64,000 nucleotides of DNA from the NCBI GenBank assembly GCA_916613615.1, contig OU744723.1, forward strand, positions 62,318,239 through 62,382,238. The letters are read 5' to 3'. The position numbers and the translations under genes are program-made. This document shows positions 1 through 11,778 of this stretch, piece after piece. The notes below the pieces were generated by a model, which worked only from the letters and a program-made list of their open reading frames with translations, made no database searches and was not told where the DNA came from. How positions within the stretch are numbered: position 1 is the first letter of the stretch; each line of letters begins with the position of its first letter. Source of the stretch: Steromphala cineraria. Lineage: Eukaryota > Mollusca > Gastropoda > Trochida > Trochidae.

Positions 1-1
1 T

Positions 2-802
2 TTTGATCAGCTAGGATTTACCATCCACCCAGACAAGTCGGTGTTAAACCCAACCAAGTGTATTACCTACTTAGGGTTTGTGATAGATAGCAATCGTATG
101 ACAGTTAATCTTACACAAGAAAAATGTGACAAAATAAGACAGACATGCGCTGAAGCTCTCAAGAAGAATTCTTTTACAATCAGGGAGTTTGCAGCATTGA
201 TTGGACAATTGAGTGCTAGCTCTCCAGGGGTTAAGTTTGGACCAGTATATTATAAACATTTGGAGATCACCAAAAACAAATATCTAAGGTTAAATAGAGG
301 AAACTATGATGGTGAAGGGAAATGTGACAGTGTATGTTTAGAACACTTACAATGGTGGATAAACAATGTTGGGCGCTGGCCAAAGGACTTAGAAATACCT
401 CAACCCTACCTAACGGTAGAATCAGATGCTTCGAAATCAGGTTGGGGGGGAGTGGTAAATGGGGTCAGTGCTTCAGGTCAATTGTCCCCGGAGGAAAGTG
501 ATATGCACATCAATTATCTGGAACTGTATGCCTCATGGCTAGTGTTGAGAGCTCTTTGTTCACACATAAGGGGTGTTCATATCAGATTGATGCTAGATAA
601 TACCACTGCAGTTACCTACATTAACAATATGGGAGGCATCAAGTTAATGTGCAATAATGTAACCAGACAGATATGGGAGTGGAGTAAAGATAGGGGAATA
701 TGGCTCTCAGCGGCACATGTGCCAGGGGTGTGTAATGTGGAAGCAGATTATCCATTGTTATTGTCACTAGTGACTGATAACAAGGTTTATTGTCATTGGT
801 AG
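2..802 (+). pseudogene. DIRS-like retrotransposon RT/RNase H fragment
   Basis: The frame is open from base 2, so the upstream part lies outside the window. The first ~25 codons read like the end of a DIRS/Ngaro-type reverse transcriptase (NPTKCITYLGFVID). An RNase H domain follows with its acidic residues visible: ESDASKSGWGG (~residue 140), NYLELYA (~170), LMLDNTTAV (~195) and HVPGVCNVEAD (~240). In the family this domain removes the RNA strand during replication of a tyrosine-recombinase retroelement. Right after EAD (near base 750) the sequence stops resembling the family and the frame runs to a stop at 802, so the copy is truncated. Class is from motif style, not a search. A pearl-like repeat starts ~40 bp downstream. 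Confidence 0.75.
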
Positions 803-837
803 ATCTCGGTATTTCACCGCCAATCATATAACAAGTA

Positions 838-3172
838 AAGAAGCGAGCAAAGCTCACATACCCCCGCTCCCCACTTTGTTCAAAGAATTTCAAATAGTAA
901 AACTGATTAATATTGGTTGGTTAAAGTATGATAGTTGAGTATACAGTAAGTCATTGTGTAAGTCTTCTTTCAACTGAAACCCAAATACCGAATTCATTAA
1001 TAGGTTTTACAATTAAAAGGGAACATCTAGAGATAATGGTTGATCTTTGTTTCAAATTTGAGGTAGTTATCATGAATATTCTACGAGATGCACTGAGGAC
1101 AAAATTATTTTTGTTGAGTCACAGGACAAAGTAATTTATCATAGAATCACTGTTTTAGTCATGTTTCCAAAAATTAAGAAAATGTGATGGTCTAATCCTC
1201 AAATGGCACATCTAGGGATCATAGTTGACATGTGTATGAAGTTTGGTGAAGCTAGCATGAATAGTTTGGGAGATATGCTCCAGACAAAAGAGTTGGTCGA
1301 AGAGTCACTGTTTTAGTCATGTTTCCATAGAAATCGCAAAAAATAAAAATAATTTGTTGGTCTTACCCTTAAAAGGCACAACTAGGGATCATGATTGATA
1401 AGTGTATGAAGTTTGGTGAAGCTAGCATGAATAGTTTGGGAGATATGCTCCGGACAAAGAACTTGGTCATAGAGTCACTGTTTTAGTCATGTTTCCATGG
1501 AAACCGTCAAAAATAGAGCCATTGGCTCTGTAGCTCATCAGGCATCATATCAAGTTTGCTTTATACAGGCCAGATGAGCTAAAAATGAAACTGATGTTAC
1601 CTATTGCAAGAAAACCTATACAAAAATTACAAAACAAATGTATTATTATTCAACACTTTCTAGATCGCCAATATCAGACAGTGAAAGAAGTCCACACTAA
1701 AATATCCAAGGAGAAATAAATTTGCCATAGACTGTCATCTAATGGAGAAAAATAGGTTTTTAAGATTGTGACCCCTGTGACCCTATTTGGGGTCATGGGG
1801 TCACAAAACCTACAGTTTAGAATCCCAATTGGCCAAGGAATCTACATGCAGTCTTTCAGCTCAATAGACCTTTAGGAGCTAAAGATGATGATGAAAATAA
1901 GTTTTTAAGGTTGTGACACCTGTGACCCTATTTGGGGTCATGGGGTCACGAAATCTACAGTTTAGAATCCCCATTGGCCAAGGAGTCTGCACATATAATT
2001 TCAGCTCTCTAGACCTTTTGGAACTTGAGAAGAAGATGAAAATAGTCTTTTAAGGTTGTGACAAAGTTACAAATTATAATCCCCATTGTCCAAGGAGTCT
2101 GCAAATATCAATATTAACTCTATAGACCTTTTGGAACTGGAGAAGAAGATGAGAATTGGTTTTTAAGGTTGTGACCCCTTTGACCCTATTTGGGGTCATG
2201 GGGTCACGAAATCTACAATTAAGAATCCCCATTGGCCAAGGAGTCTGCACATATCATTTTCAACTCTATAGTCCTTTTAGTACTGGAGAAGAAGATGAAA
2301 ATAGGTTTTTAAGGTTGTGACCCCTGTGACCCTATTTGGGGTCACAGGTTCACCAAAGTTACAAATTAGAATCCCCATTGTCCAAGAAGTCTGCACATAT
2401 CACTTTCAATTCTCTAGTCCTTTTAGAACTGGAGAAGAAGATGAAAATAGGTTTTTAAGGTTGTGACCCCTGTGACCCTATTTGGGGTCACAGGTTCACC
2501 AAAGTTACAAATTAGAATCCCCATAGTCCAAGGAGTCTGCACATATCACTTTCAACTCTCTAGTCCTTTTAGAAATGGAGAAGAAGGTGAAAATAGGTTT
2601 TTAAGATTGTGACCCCTGTGACCCTATTTGGGGTCATGGGGTCACGAAATCTACAATTTAGAATCCCTATTGGCCAAGGAGTCTGCACATATCGTTTTTA
2701 ACTCTCTAGTCCTTCTGGAACTTGAGAAGATGATGAAAATAGGTTTTTAAAGTTGTGACCCCTGTGACCCTATTTGGGGTCACAGGGTCACCAAAGTTAC
2801 AAATTAGAATCTCCATATGCTAAGGTACATGTACACAAAATTTCAGCTCTCTAATGTGTATGGTTCATGAGGAGAAGTCGAAAGTGTCAAAAGTTTACGG
2901 ACGGACGGACGACGGACGGACGCCGGACGACGGGCAATGCCATAAGCCCATCTGGACTTTCAGTCCTGATGAGCTAAAAATTAAAAGAATGTGATGATCT
3001 AACCCTCGAAAGGCACAACTAGGGATCATGGTTGACATGTGTATGAAGTTTGATGAAGCTAGCATGCATAGTTTTGGAGATCTGCTCCTCACAAAGTTTT
3101 GGGACAGACGGACGGACGGAAAGAATGAACACTATATACCCCCGCTTACGCTGTAAGGCTGGGGTATAATAA
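838..3172 (+). repeat. Pearl-like repeat, type B, interrupted
   Basis: The 5' end reads AGCTCACATACCCCCGC (about 852-868). Degenerate tandem units follow, recognisable by GGGATCAT...GTGTATGAAGTTTGGTGAAGCTAGCATGAATAG, about 1200-1500 and again 3020-3090. The 3' end has a short GGAC tract and a terminal hairpin, TATACCCCCGCTTACGC...GGGGTATAATAA (to 3172). This order (terminal motif, core units, GGAC microsatellite, terminal hairpin) is that of pearl/CvA-type bivalve elements. The block is split by a type A element at 1511-2980, and its last unit resumes at 2981. No coding capacity was seen. The family name is inferred from architecture only. Confidence 0.7.
1511..2980 (+). repeat. Pearl-like repeat, type A, copy 1
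   Basis: It begins with the small palindrome AGAGCCATTGGCTCT followed by GTAGCTCATCAGG, and ends with CCTGATGAGCTAAAAA, an inverted match to the start. Inside are about seven tandem units of ~150 bp (GAGAAGAAGATGAAAATAGG ... TGTGACCCTATTTGGGGTCA ... CCAAGGAGTCTGCACA), then a GGAC tract at 2899-2930. It sits inside the type B repeat, so it is the younger insertion. There is no ORF, so it would depend on a partner element to move. Confidence 0.75.
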
Positions 3173-3330
3173 ATAGAGGATACTGTCTTTTCTTGACTAA
3201 TACCATGTTTATTTCATCGAGTGAGGTAGAAAGTTTATATTTTCACGAGTGGCGCAGCCATGAGTTAAAATATTTAATTTTCTACCTCTGATTTTCTGTG
3301 ATATGGTGTCTATTTTGAGAAATTGTGTAT
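3162..3330. mobile_element. Foldback element H1 (imperfect hairpin)
   Basis: The terminal motif TAATAAATAGAGGATA directly follows the end of the type B repeat. Two imperfect inverted arms (ATACCATGTTTATTTCATCG / ...GTGATATGGTGTC) meet at the apex CACGAGTGGCGCAGCCATGAG. The same apex occurs in H2 and H4. The right arm is diverged. Three perfect TGACGTCA sites and one variant follow ~230 bp downstream. No coding sequence was seen. Confidence 0.6.
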
Positions 3331-3556
3331 GCTATAGTATAGTATTTCACTAGATATGATATGTTTGAAATTATAATTATCACCATAATATGATCCCTGC
3401 GAAGGAGGTACATGTATCTTTTGTACTATAGACCTGTGGCCTTTAAGTATTGAAATAAATTGATTGAAATATTATGAAATCCTTCTAATTACGTCAAAAA
3501 AGGCCAATTTCATGTTGAGCGGCCACTTGGAAGAACCCGTCACCGCGGTAACAGTG

Positions 3557-3625
3557 TAACGTCATATGAGAATTCATGACGTCAGACCATTGTTACATGA
3601 CGTCAAAGTCTTGAACCTGACGTCA
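3557..3625. promoter_or_regulatory. Array of four CRE-type sites beside H1
   Basis: TAACGTCA (3557) and TGACGTCA (3577, 3598, 3618) are spaced 20, 21 and 20 bp, close to two helical turns each. TGACGTCA is the full palindromic CREB/ATF site. The spacing matches arrays next to H3, H4 and H7. That these are functional binding sites is an inference. Confidence 0.5.
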
Positions 3626-3639
3626 CTCGAGTGGAGTTA

Positions 3640-5066
3640 AATTTTCTGTGTCATCCATTTCAGGTCACCCAACTCTACGGAGATTGTCGAACATAGCCGT
3701 CGCAAGTCTGTTAAGATCGGAATATCGTGTGTGCGTTGGACCGTGACGAGACATAGCTTGTTAGTAGAAATAGTGATAGGCTGATTATAAGTTACTGGTC
3801 TCTGTATATAGGGTCTCTGGTATAGACTATCCACTGTGGCGTCTTTCTTTTCATAACAGAAAACAAACATCATAATAAATAGCATAACCGTTCACACTTT
3901 TTTCTTTCCTTTCAAATCATCATGGCAAAAATTATCCACTTCTTACATGTATGGTCTCTTTAGAATATCTTTATGTTGCAGTAAGTAAAATTTAACATTT
4001 TATAGGTATTCGATTGTAGAACAAAATCCGTTTGTTCACGGAAAGTATAAACGGTTTGTTATTTGTCACCATCGGAAATGATAGTCAGTGTTTATCATGT
4101 AAGATTCAGCAAACAACAGACCATCAGATTATCACTTTAAACAGACATGTCTAGTCACAATGTGAACAAGGCAGTCTTGTCAAGATGACGCCTTGTTGTA
4201 ATGTAAATGTAAATGTAATCAGGAAGCGTAGTCGATATGATGAAGTCGTTTAAAAGGTATCTTAAAATATAAAATGTCTCTTTTATCGGAGTGATTTGTA
4301 CTTACCGCATTATTTATATTAGAACCCAACTATTCAGCTTTTAACAACTTCTCTTGCAATAGGAAACACATATTTGGTATTCTTTATCGAGATCAGTATA
4401 TTTTCTATTCTCAGTCTTTTAAGTACATCTAATTTCAGAAATAAATAATAACTTTTAAAGAGCCACTACGCAATTCTGATTTGTGAATCTTTAGTACGAT
4501 CCAAATGCCTCAATTACTGATATGAATTGAGAGAGTGTCACAAATTCATCCTCATATGACATATATTCGGTAAAGTCGGAATCACATGTCTAATACATAA
4601 ATAAATACACGTTATAAAATCTTTCAAACCTTATCAATTTGTAACTGTCATTTTGATTGCTGTAGTTAAGTTTCTAAAATAACGATTAACTGATTGACGA
4701 GCGTAACTGTCCAGTTTTTGATCATTTTCGCGACTTCAAACCTTCCAATTGTCACCAAACACCGTCGATGAATTTCGATCAACTTGTGCTAAATTCAGAT
4801 AAGCTTCACATTGCCTCCAAATGGAAACCGGTCGTTATATTTATCAACCCAGCCAGAATAGATCATTTATTTTATGCAAAGATAACTTTATTGAAAACGA
4901 GTATCATTTCTTGCTTCAAAAACATAAAATGTCCCCTTTATCCGAGTGATTTGTACTTACCGCATTATTTATATTAGAACCCGACTATTCATATACTCAT
5001 ATGCTTATGTCAATTGGAATTCTATCATAGAAGCGATGAATAATCGATCTGATAAGTTCACGAGAA
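3640..5066. other. Non-coding stretch with a 75-bp direct repeat
   Basis: No convincing gene is present. A ~75-bp segment at 4263-4337 recurs at 4918-4992 in the same orientation with few differences; both contain TTGTACTTACCGCATTATTT. The rest is AT-rich single-copy-looking DNA. Confidence 0.5.
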
Positions 5067-5496
5067 AAATAGAGCCAGTGGCTCTGTAGCTCATCAGGCT
5101 TCATATCAATTTTGCTTTAGGGTGTGGCAAATGTGAAATTAGGTTAAAGGGTGTGGCCCCTGAGGCCCTTATTAGGGACCACAGGGCCATAAAAGCTATC
5201 AATTATAATCATCACTAGTCAAAGAGTATATTCACAAGGTTTCAGCTTTCTGGGACTTATGCTTCTAGAGAAGAAGATGAAAATAGGTTTTTAGGTCGTG
5301 GCCGTTGTGGCCCTTATTAGGGGCCACCAAAGCTACAATTTTTAATCCTCACTAGTCAAGGAGTCTGTACACCAAGTTTAGGCTTTCTAGGCCTTATGGT
5401 TCTGGAGAAGAAGTCAAAATTCCACAAAGTTTACGGACGGATGGACGGACGGACGGACGCCGGACACCATGCCTTACAGGCCAGATGAGCTAAAAA
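5067..5496 (+). repeat. Pearl-like repeat, type A, copy 2 (short)
   Basis: It starts AGAGCCAGTGGCTCTGTAGC and ends CCAGATGAGCTAAAAA. It has about two core units (GTGGCCCTTATTAGGGGCCA style, a diverged version of copy 1's core) and a GGAC tract at 5433-5460. Confidence 0.75.
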
Positions 5497-5620
5497 TCAA
5501 ATAATCAAATAGATTGAACGTCCTCAGACTAGATTGCGGTGTCATGAAATTTCATTGAAATGAAGGTCAAGGTCATGAACCTCAATGGGACCTTACTCTC
5601 GTGGTGATGAAGCTACATAC

Positions 5621-6492
5621 AAAAAATAGAGCCATTGGCTCTGTAGCTCATCAGGCTTCATCATCAATTATGCTGTAGAGTGTGGCCAATGTGATTCCCC
5701 CTTTGTAGAGGCCACAGGGGCACCAATCATAAAATTAAGTATGTATAGGCGACAAGTTTCAGTTTTCTAGGCCTTATACTTCAGGAGAAGTAGATTAAAA
5801 TAGATTTGAAGGACGTTCCTGTTGCCTTTATTAGGGGCAACTGTTGCCTTTATTAGGGGCAACAGGGTCACCAAAGCTACAATTCATAATCCTCACTAGT
5901 CAAGGAGTCTGTACACAAAGTTTCAGCTTTCTAGGCCTTATGGTTCTGGAGAAAACTATGAAAGTAGGTTTTTAGGGCGTGGCCCCTGTGGCCCTTATTA
6001 GGGGTCACAGTGCCACCAAAGCTACAATTTATAATCTTCACCAGTCAAGGAGTCTGTACACAAAGTTTCAGCTTTCTAGGCATTATGGTTCCGGAGAAGA
6101 AGATGAAAATAGGTTTTTAGGGCGTGGCCCCTGTGGCCCTTATTAGGGGTCACAGGGCCACCAAAGCTACAATATATAATCTTCACTCTTCAAAGAGGCT
6201 ATACACAAAGTTTAAGCTTTCAAGGCCTCATGGTTCTGGAGAAGAAGATGAAAATATGTTTTTAGGGCGTGGCATATGTGGCCCTTATTAGGGGTCACAG
6301 GGCGCCCAAAGCTACAATATATAATCCTCACTAGCCAAAGGGGTCCATACACAAAGTTTCAGCTTTCAAGGCCTTATGGTTCTGGAGAAGAAGTCGAAAT
6401 TCCACAAAGTTTACGAATGGATGGACTGTCGGACGCCGGACACCATGCCATGCCATAAGCCCATCGGGCCTTACAGGCCAGATGAGCTAAAA
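5621..6492 (+). repeat. Pearl-like repeat, type A, copy 3
   Basis: It starts AGAGCCATTGGCTCTGTAGC and ends CCAGATGAGCTAAAAA. It carries about five ~145-bp core units with GTGGCCCTTATTAGGGGTCA, then CGGACGCCGGACACCATGCC. Two short ORFs across the last unit are products of the repeat, not genes. It lies 125 bp after copy 2 in the same orientation. Confidence 0.75.
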
Positions 6493-8004
6493 AGGAGATT
6501 TTCAGTAAGAATTATTAATTCTAACTTTGGAATTGCTTTTTATTGCAGTGATAACATCTATCATAAATTATTATGCTTCATTTGCAGATATTTTCAGTAG
6601 AAGTAATCTTTTACCTTCAGTTATAATTGTGTTATCAAGGTTAGCATTATATTGTTTGCTTATTGATAAAATATTTATATTTAATTGTAATTCATTTACT
6701 ACTTGAGACAATATCTTGTATTTTATTGTCAATGAAGTTGTACTGTAAAATGTATCTTAATTAATTTTTTATTGTTCTGTAATTGTAAAATAAAGTAAGG
6801 AATCTTTTTTCTGGTTCTTTTGTAGTTTTTCAACGCCACCATTTAACAATAAATTGGTCACTTGGCTAAACAATTCAAACTTAAAACAAGGCAACATAAT
6901 GGAAGCTGAATAAATTTTCAGGCCCTTTTATTGCCATGATGTCCCCTGTAAATAATGTTGCCAACCCTTATTGCCAGATTATCAGTGCATCATATTGTCA
7001 CCTCTGAGAGAAAAACTGTCAATGGAAATAAAGTGTTCATAATATGGTTCAGATGAATAAACTATAAAACTTGTGTTAACATTTGTCTGTTCTTGCTACA
7101 ACAACCATGTATATTGCATAATTTCTTGAGATAAGGTTAGCTGTAAGATGAGCAATAAACAGAAAATTGCATTGTACAAGATAAAATACTGAGGACAAGA
7201 CATAAGACACATTACCCATAACCATACACACAAAAACCCTGAAAAATATGCCCAAAACCTTTCTCACAACCATATTAACCACAGAGCTCTTTTCTTATAC
7301 ATTTGGGTAAATATAAGGGACAATCTCTTGAAGGCATTGATAGTAGCTGCAATACATCTTGAATATAGTTAAATTTGTCTTTTTTAAATTCATAGAATTG
7401 AGATTTTCATAAAGTAAAAATAAATAACTTATTTTAAAAGTATCAAAATTCAAATGTCTTATTGTGCAAAAACAGTCAGGTATTCTTGTCTCCGTCCTAT
7501 GCATTTTAAGTCTGAAAGATAGACACATATCAATAATTAAAGAAAATATGGCTTAGTCTTTAGAATATGCTTTCAAAACAGACAGGTAGATGGAGCACTT
7601 TGTAGGTAGGTATTTAGCTAAGATATGTCTGGCAAAGGCATTATGAAATATACAATATTAACAAAAAATTATGTTGTTATCAAAGATTTTCAAAAGTCTG
7701 TCCCTTACAAACATGTTGGTTATTTACAATGCACTACATAACCTCATACATAATGCCAAAAAATACTTCAAGAATTTTTAAGAAGGTAGAACAATTTCAA
7801 TAAATTTGAAGTAGAGTCTAAAAGATGAAATTATGCACGGTATGAACCTAAATCCAAATAAGGTCATGAATAATTTCATGGGAGGAAAAATGAAAACTCT
7901 AGACGGCATTGTTTAATTCCTGTTAATTACTGATAAATTCTGTATGCAAATAAAATAAAATTCAACCATCAATAAAATGTGGAAGACTTCTACAGGTTAT
8001 CTTG
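6493..8004. other. AT-rich non-coding stretch
   Basis: I saw no gene, RNA or recognisable element. Short ORFs on both strands are low-complexity and without motifs. Confidence 0.4.
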
Positions 8005-8240
8005 ACTAATGCTCAGACATACACATGGAGGGACGGGCAGAGCGTCATATACCCTCAATATTTTATAGATTAGAGTATAATAAAGTTCATCAATAAATAT
8101 CAATACCAAAAAAAATCATCAGTTAAACAAGTGGTAGAATTATATTGTTTATATTGAAGAATGCTCAGACGGACAAGCCCGGACAGACGGAAGGACAGAT
8201 GGAGCACTATATACCCCCACTACTTCGTAGGCGAAGGAGG
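8005..8240 (+). repeat. 3'-end fragments of type B pearl-like repeats
   Basis: Two successive 3' termini without cores: AATGCTCAGACATACACATGG ... ATACCCTCAATATT ... GAGTATAATAA (8010-8085), then AATGCTCAGACGGACAAGCC ... TATACCCCCACTACTTCGTAGG (8160-8232). They resemble the end of the type B repeat at 3100-3172. Confidence 0.5.
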
Positions 8241-8439
8241 CAGGAGAGAAGCCCAAAATCCGTCATAATAAGCTAGTCATTGGCAGGAAAGTGTATCAGC
8301 GTAATCGGGTGACCAATGAAGTGGTATGTGCAACGAATTCTCAAGAAAACTTACTAGGATCAGCAACATCAAGCAGCCACGAAAACATCCAAAATGAAAC
8401 GTGTTCTTTGTTTGGACCCGGAAGCACAAGGGAGACAAC

Positions 8440-9222
8440 TCTAAATCCACCTCGTAACAACAACAAATGAGAATGTGGCCGTGGGCTCACTGAGCTTAAT
8501 TTCCTCACATGGAACATAGAAGAATTATACAAATATTCATCTTCAGTCAACATAAAGCAATTTCTCTCAAGGTAAGACATTGTTGGGTTATGTGAAACCT
8601 TTGTAAAGAAAAGTAACGATTTTAGCAATTTTCTTTTGGGTTATCATACTCTTAATAGTGTTGGACTGAGGGAGAAAAAACATGGTTGTTACAGTGGTGG
8701 TGTAACAGTTTTCGTTAAAAGTCTGCTTATCGATAATAACATAGTTGAACGAATTTTCGACACATTTGAAAACTGCATGACATTATTAGTAAAAACTTTA
8801 TTATTTGGATTGAGAAATGACACGATATTGGTATATGTTTACCTTTCCCAAGAGAACTCACCAATTTATCAAGATAGTGACTTAGATGGTATCGATGTGC
8901 TCTCATCATATCTTGAATCTATCCTTTGTGACATACAGACCATGAATTAATTCTCACAGGAGATTTTAATGCCAGAATGAAAGATTATCTAGATTACATA
9001 CCAAATGACTCATTGGATCACATCATGCATGATTCTGATAATTACCCATCTGATGACTTTAACTTGCCTAGATCAACTAAAGACAACAAAACCTATAACA
9101 AATTTGGGAAAAAACTAGCTGATTTGTGTTGCACCTTTTGCATCCATACACTCAATGGAAGGTTATTTAATGATAAACAAGGAAATTTCACATGTTTTAC
9201 TTGGGAACCAGTGATTTCATAA
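8440..9222 (+). pseudogene. LINE endonuclease domain (broken)
   Basis: This is the 5' part of an APE-type endonuclease of a non-LTR retrotransposon, which nicks target DNA. Across frames the order is FLTWNI (~8500), then ...VGLCETF (~8585), GGVTVFVK (~8696), VYVYLSQ, TGDFNA-like (~8955) and GKKLADLCC...LNGR...GNFTCFTWE (9110-9215). An in-frame stop in the leader and a frameshift near 8950 break it. The domain's last third is missing at 9223, where repeats and foldback elements intervene, and the same LINE resumes at 11103. Confidence 0.7.
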
Positions 9223-9238
9223 GAGGATCCTTTTCGTA

Positions 9239-9330
9239 GAAGCGGTGATTTCGTAGGAGGATCTGTATTGTAGAAGGTGATTTCGTAGGAGGATCTGTAT
9301 TGTAGAAGGTGATTTCGTAGGAGTGATATT
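9239..9330 (+). repeat. 32-bp minisatellite, about three copies
   Basis: The unit GGTGATTTCGTAGGAGGATC...TATTGTAGAA is repeated nearly perfectly at the point where the LINE breaks off, just before foldback H2. Confidence 0.75.
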
Positions 9331-9333
9331 TAT

Positions 9334-9512
9334 TATATAGAGACTATTTCATTGTTTTTGCCGAATATAATTTCTATCTCATCGAGTGGAGTGAGAAAGT
9401 GATATTTTCACGAGTGGCGCAGCCACGAGTGAAAATGACACTTTCTCACTTCACGAGATGAGATAGAAATTATATTCGGCAAAAACAATGAATTAGTCTA
9501 TTTATTATATAA
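9334..9512. mobile_element. Foldback element H2 (long hairpin)
   Basis: Almost perfect inverted arms of ~75 bp (CATTGTTTTTGCCGAATATA ... / ... ATTCGGCAAAAACAATG) are joined by the apex TTTTCACGAGTGGCGCAGCC ... GTGAAAA. Outer ends read TTTATTATATAGAGAC and TAGTCTATTTATTATATA. The apex is shared with H1 and H4, and the arm next to the apex (TCATCGAGTG...AGAAAGT) is similar to H1. It interrupts the LINE. Confidence 0.75.
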
Positions 9513-10620
9513 TTTTTAGATCATAAAACAGAGATGTCAGACATCGGAAGGCAATGTTTTGCTCTATGATGAATGACAGTCTAGCAACTCAATTTATCCT
9601 TTCTCAGTAAAAAAAAAGTTCGATAGAAATAACTCGATATTTAATCGGAAATAATTTTATGAAAAATATATGATGAGTGAATGTTAAATGATATCAGATC
9701 CACAACATGTGTTTGGTTATTACTAGGTGAAACAAAGGCTCCTTATCTATTTTGGAAAGTCAGTTTTGACGCGAACAGATACAATGAGTGAAGCGCTATG
9801 TCGGTGTGACAGATCACTCGCTTCGTAAATTTATTTTGCAATAAAATCAACAATTATTAACTACAGCAACAAGATATGAACTTCGGGTGGCTTTTGGATA
9901 TCGAAGGATACATTGGCACTGTAAACTGAAAACAGTTACATACCGAAAACATCCTAAAGAGTCGTTTTTCTTCGATCCTAACTAACGCCGTGACGCGAGG
10001 CAAGCGTTCGATTTCCTCAAAGGGAGATAATCGTGTTTCAAAGGGAGGTAATAGGTTCGGTCCTACTTTTCTCACCGCAGTGAAAATATGGATTATATTT
10101 TCACTGCAGTGAAAATATGACTTTCTACTGCTTTTCTTAAAATATGGATTATATTTTCACTATATAACCCTTTATCATATATCTATCAATAATATGAGTT
10201 GTTTTGCATGTGTGATAGAGGCAAGGACACAGCACCCATATTGCCGCCCGGTCCGCAAATCCATATCAGCCATATCAGACCGGTCCGCAAATCCATATCA
10301 ATATCAGCCCGGGGGGACTTTTGGTTAGAGTTATCTCCCTTTGCAGAGTAACGTCATTGGCGACATAGATAGTATATTTTGCGTTTGCATTACCAAAAAC
10401 GATGTTTTGAAGCTTTTAGCTGTAGATATTCTTTACAAACACCAAAAGGTTAAATTTTCTAGTAATGTAAATAAGTGGAGCTACTCACAATATTTTTCTC
10501 AAACTTAACTCTTTGTAATGAATTATCGTTCTGTTATTTTTATGACTTTTTATTTGTTTCAAAACTTTTTATGTTTTTGCCAGAGAAAAAAGTTTGATAT
10601 ATGATAAAAAGGTTACAAAA
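9513..10620. other. Non-coding insertion between LINE pieces
   Basis: No gene seen. It contains the repeated motif GTGAAAATATGGATTATATTTTCACT (10078-10165; a local palindrome) and CGGTCCGCAAATCCATATCA repeated at 10250-10300, which prefigures the CATATCAGCCC arms of the next hairpin. Confidence 0.4.
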
Positions 10621-10738
10621 TGTTATTTTTCATATCATACCTCATATCAGCCCTCGACCCATATCAGCCCTCTGGCCTGCGGCCCTCGGGCTGATATGGG
10701 GGTCTCGGGCTGATATGAGGTATGATATGAAAAATGAC
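10621..10738. mobile_element. Foldback element with CATATCAGCCC arms
   Basis: Arms of ~48 bp (TTTTTCATATCATACCTCAT ... / ... GAGGTATGATATGAAAAA) fold over a GC-rich apex TCTGGCCTGCGGCCCTC. Each arm contains CATATCAGCCC twice. The design resembles the other foldbacks, but its arms and apex match none of them. Confidence 0.6.
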
Positions 10739-11102
10739 ATGTTATAACCTCTAAATATTTCATTGCTAATTATATAATAAATATATTCTTGAATATGTTT
10801 CTATGTATCTTGAGCCTACTTGGAAATCTTATTAGGAAGATTGTTTTTTCACTCAATATAACCTTGTTGTTGTAATTTCAGTGGTCCGATCGAAAGATAA
10901 CCTCGCTTCAAAAGTGGCTACTAAGTGATTATTATAGTTAACAATCTCTTGTCAATATGTGAATTAATATAGAGTTTTGACAAATATCAATAGTTTAACC
11001 AAAGTCATTAGCAACCCTTGCTATTCTCACGAAATAGTCATTGAATAAATTATCATTCAAAGCTTTTTAAACAAATCCCATATTCAAAGTTTATTCAAAA
11101 CA

Positions 11103-11778
11103 GTGGATGATCACACAATGAATTTGACACTGATCGATACTGTAACGAAGGGACATCGAGGTACACGAGGGGGCGGGACTCTCTATTACTCTCTGTCATT
11201 TAAGAAGGATTTAAATGTACATGTAAGCCAAGATGAATTGTGGGACAATCAGATCAGTAATACTAGCACTACATGGTGGAAATTTGTGTGGTCAACCTCA
11301 GATAGCACTCAGGAGATATTTAATGATACATTTCATAAGAAATTCCTGGAAATGAGTGAGGAAATCTACAGACTTATTGATGAAAATCTATCACTTGCTG
11401 TCAATACACTGACTGTTTTATATCAAACCTCAGCTCAACAATCAAAGAAGAAATATGGAAAACCAAATTCTAGAAATACATCAGAGCCTCAACAGCCTCC
11501 ATGGTGGGATCATGAGCTTGAGGTTTTAAAAAACAGGAAATATGGCGCACTCCGTGCACATAGATACTTTGGAGAAGATTTTGATAATTTTAGAAAATTA
11601 CGCTCTCTATTCAAGAAAACATTTGCATTAAAAAAGTCAGCTTATCAGGACAATCAGAAAGAACTACTAATTCAAGCAAGAAATAACCCAAAACTTTTCT
11701 GGAGTACACTAAAGTCATCAAGGTCTCATCAAGCAATAACACCACAGATAACTGTACAATGGGGTGATTATTTCATAG
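11103..11778 (+). pseudogene. LINE linker between endonuclease and RT
   Basis: An open frame of ~225 codons continues the LINE begun at 8440. It is basic and lysine-rich. WWDHELEVLKNRKYGALRAH and NNPKLFWSTLKSS are the typical segment between endonuclease and RT. The frame has no early stops but is cut at about 11778 inside QWGDYF by foldback element H3; the LINE resumes near 12155. Confidence 0.65.

Noticed and set aside
1517..2980. CTGATGAG at the ends of type A repeats as a hammerhead ribozyme core
   Set aside because: The motif CUGAUGAG is present, but there is no matching CGAAAC strand or stem III in the right place, so a ribozyme is not supported.
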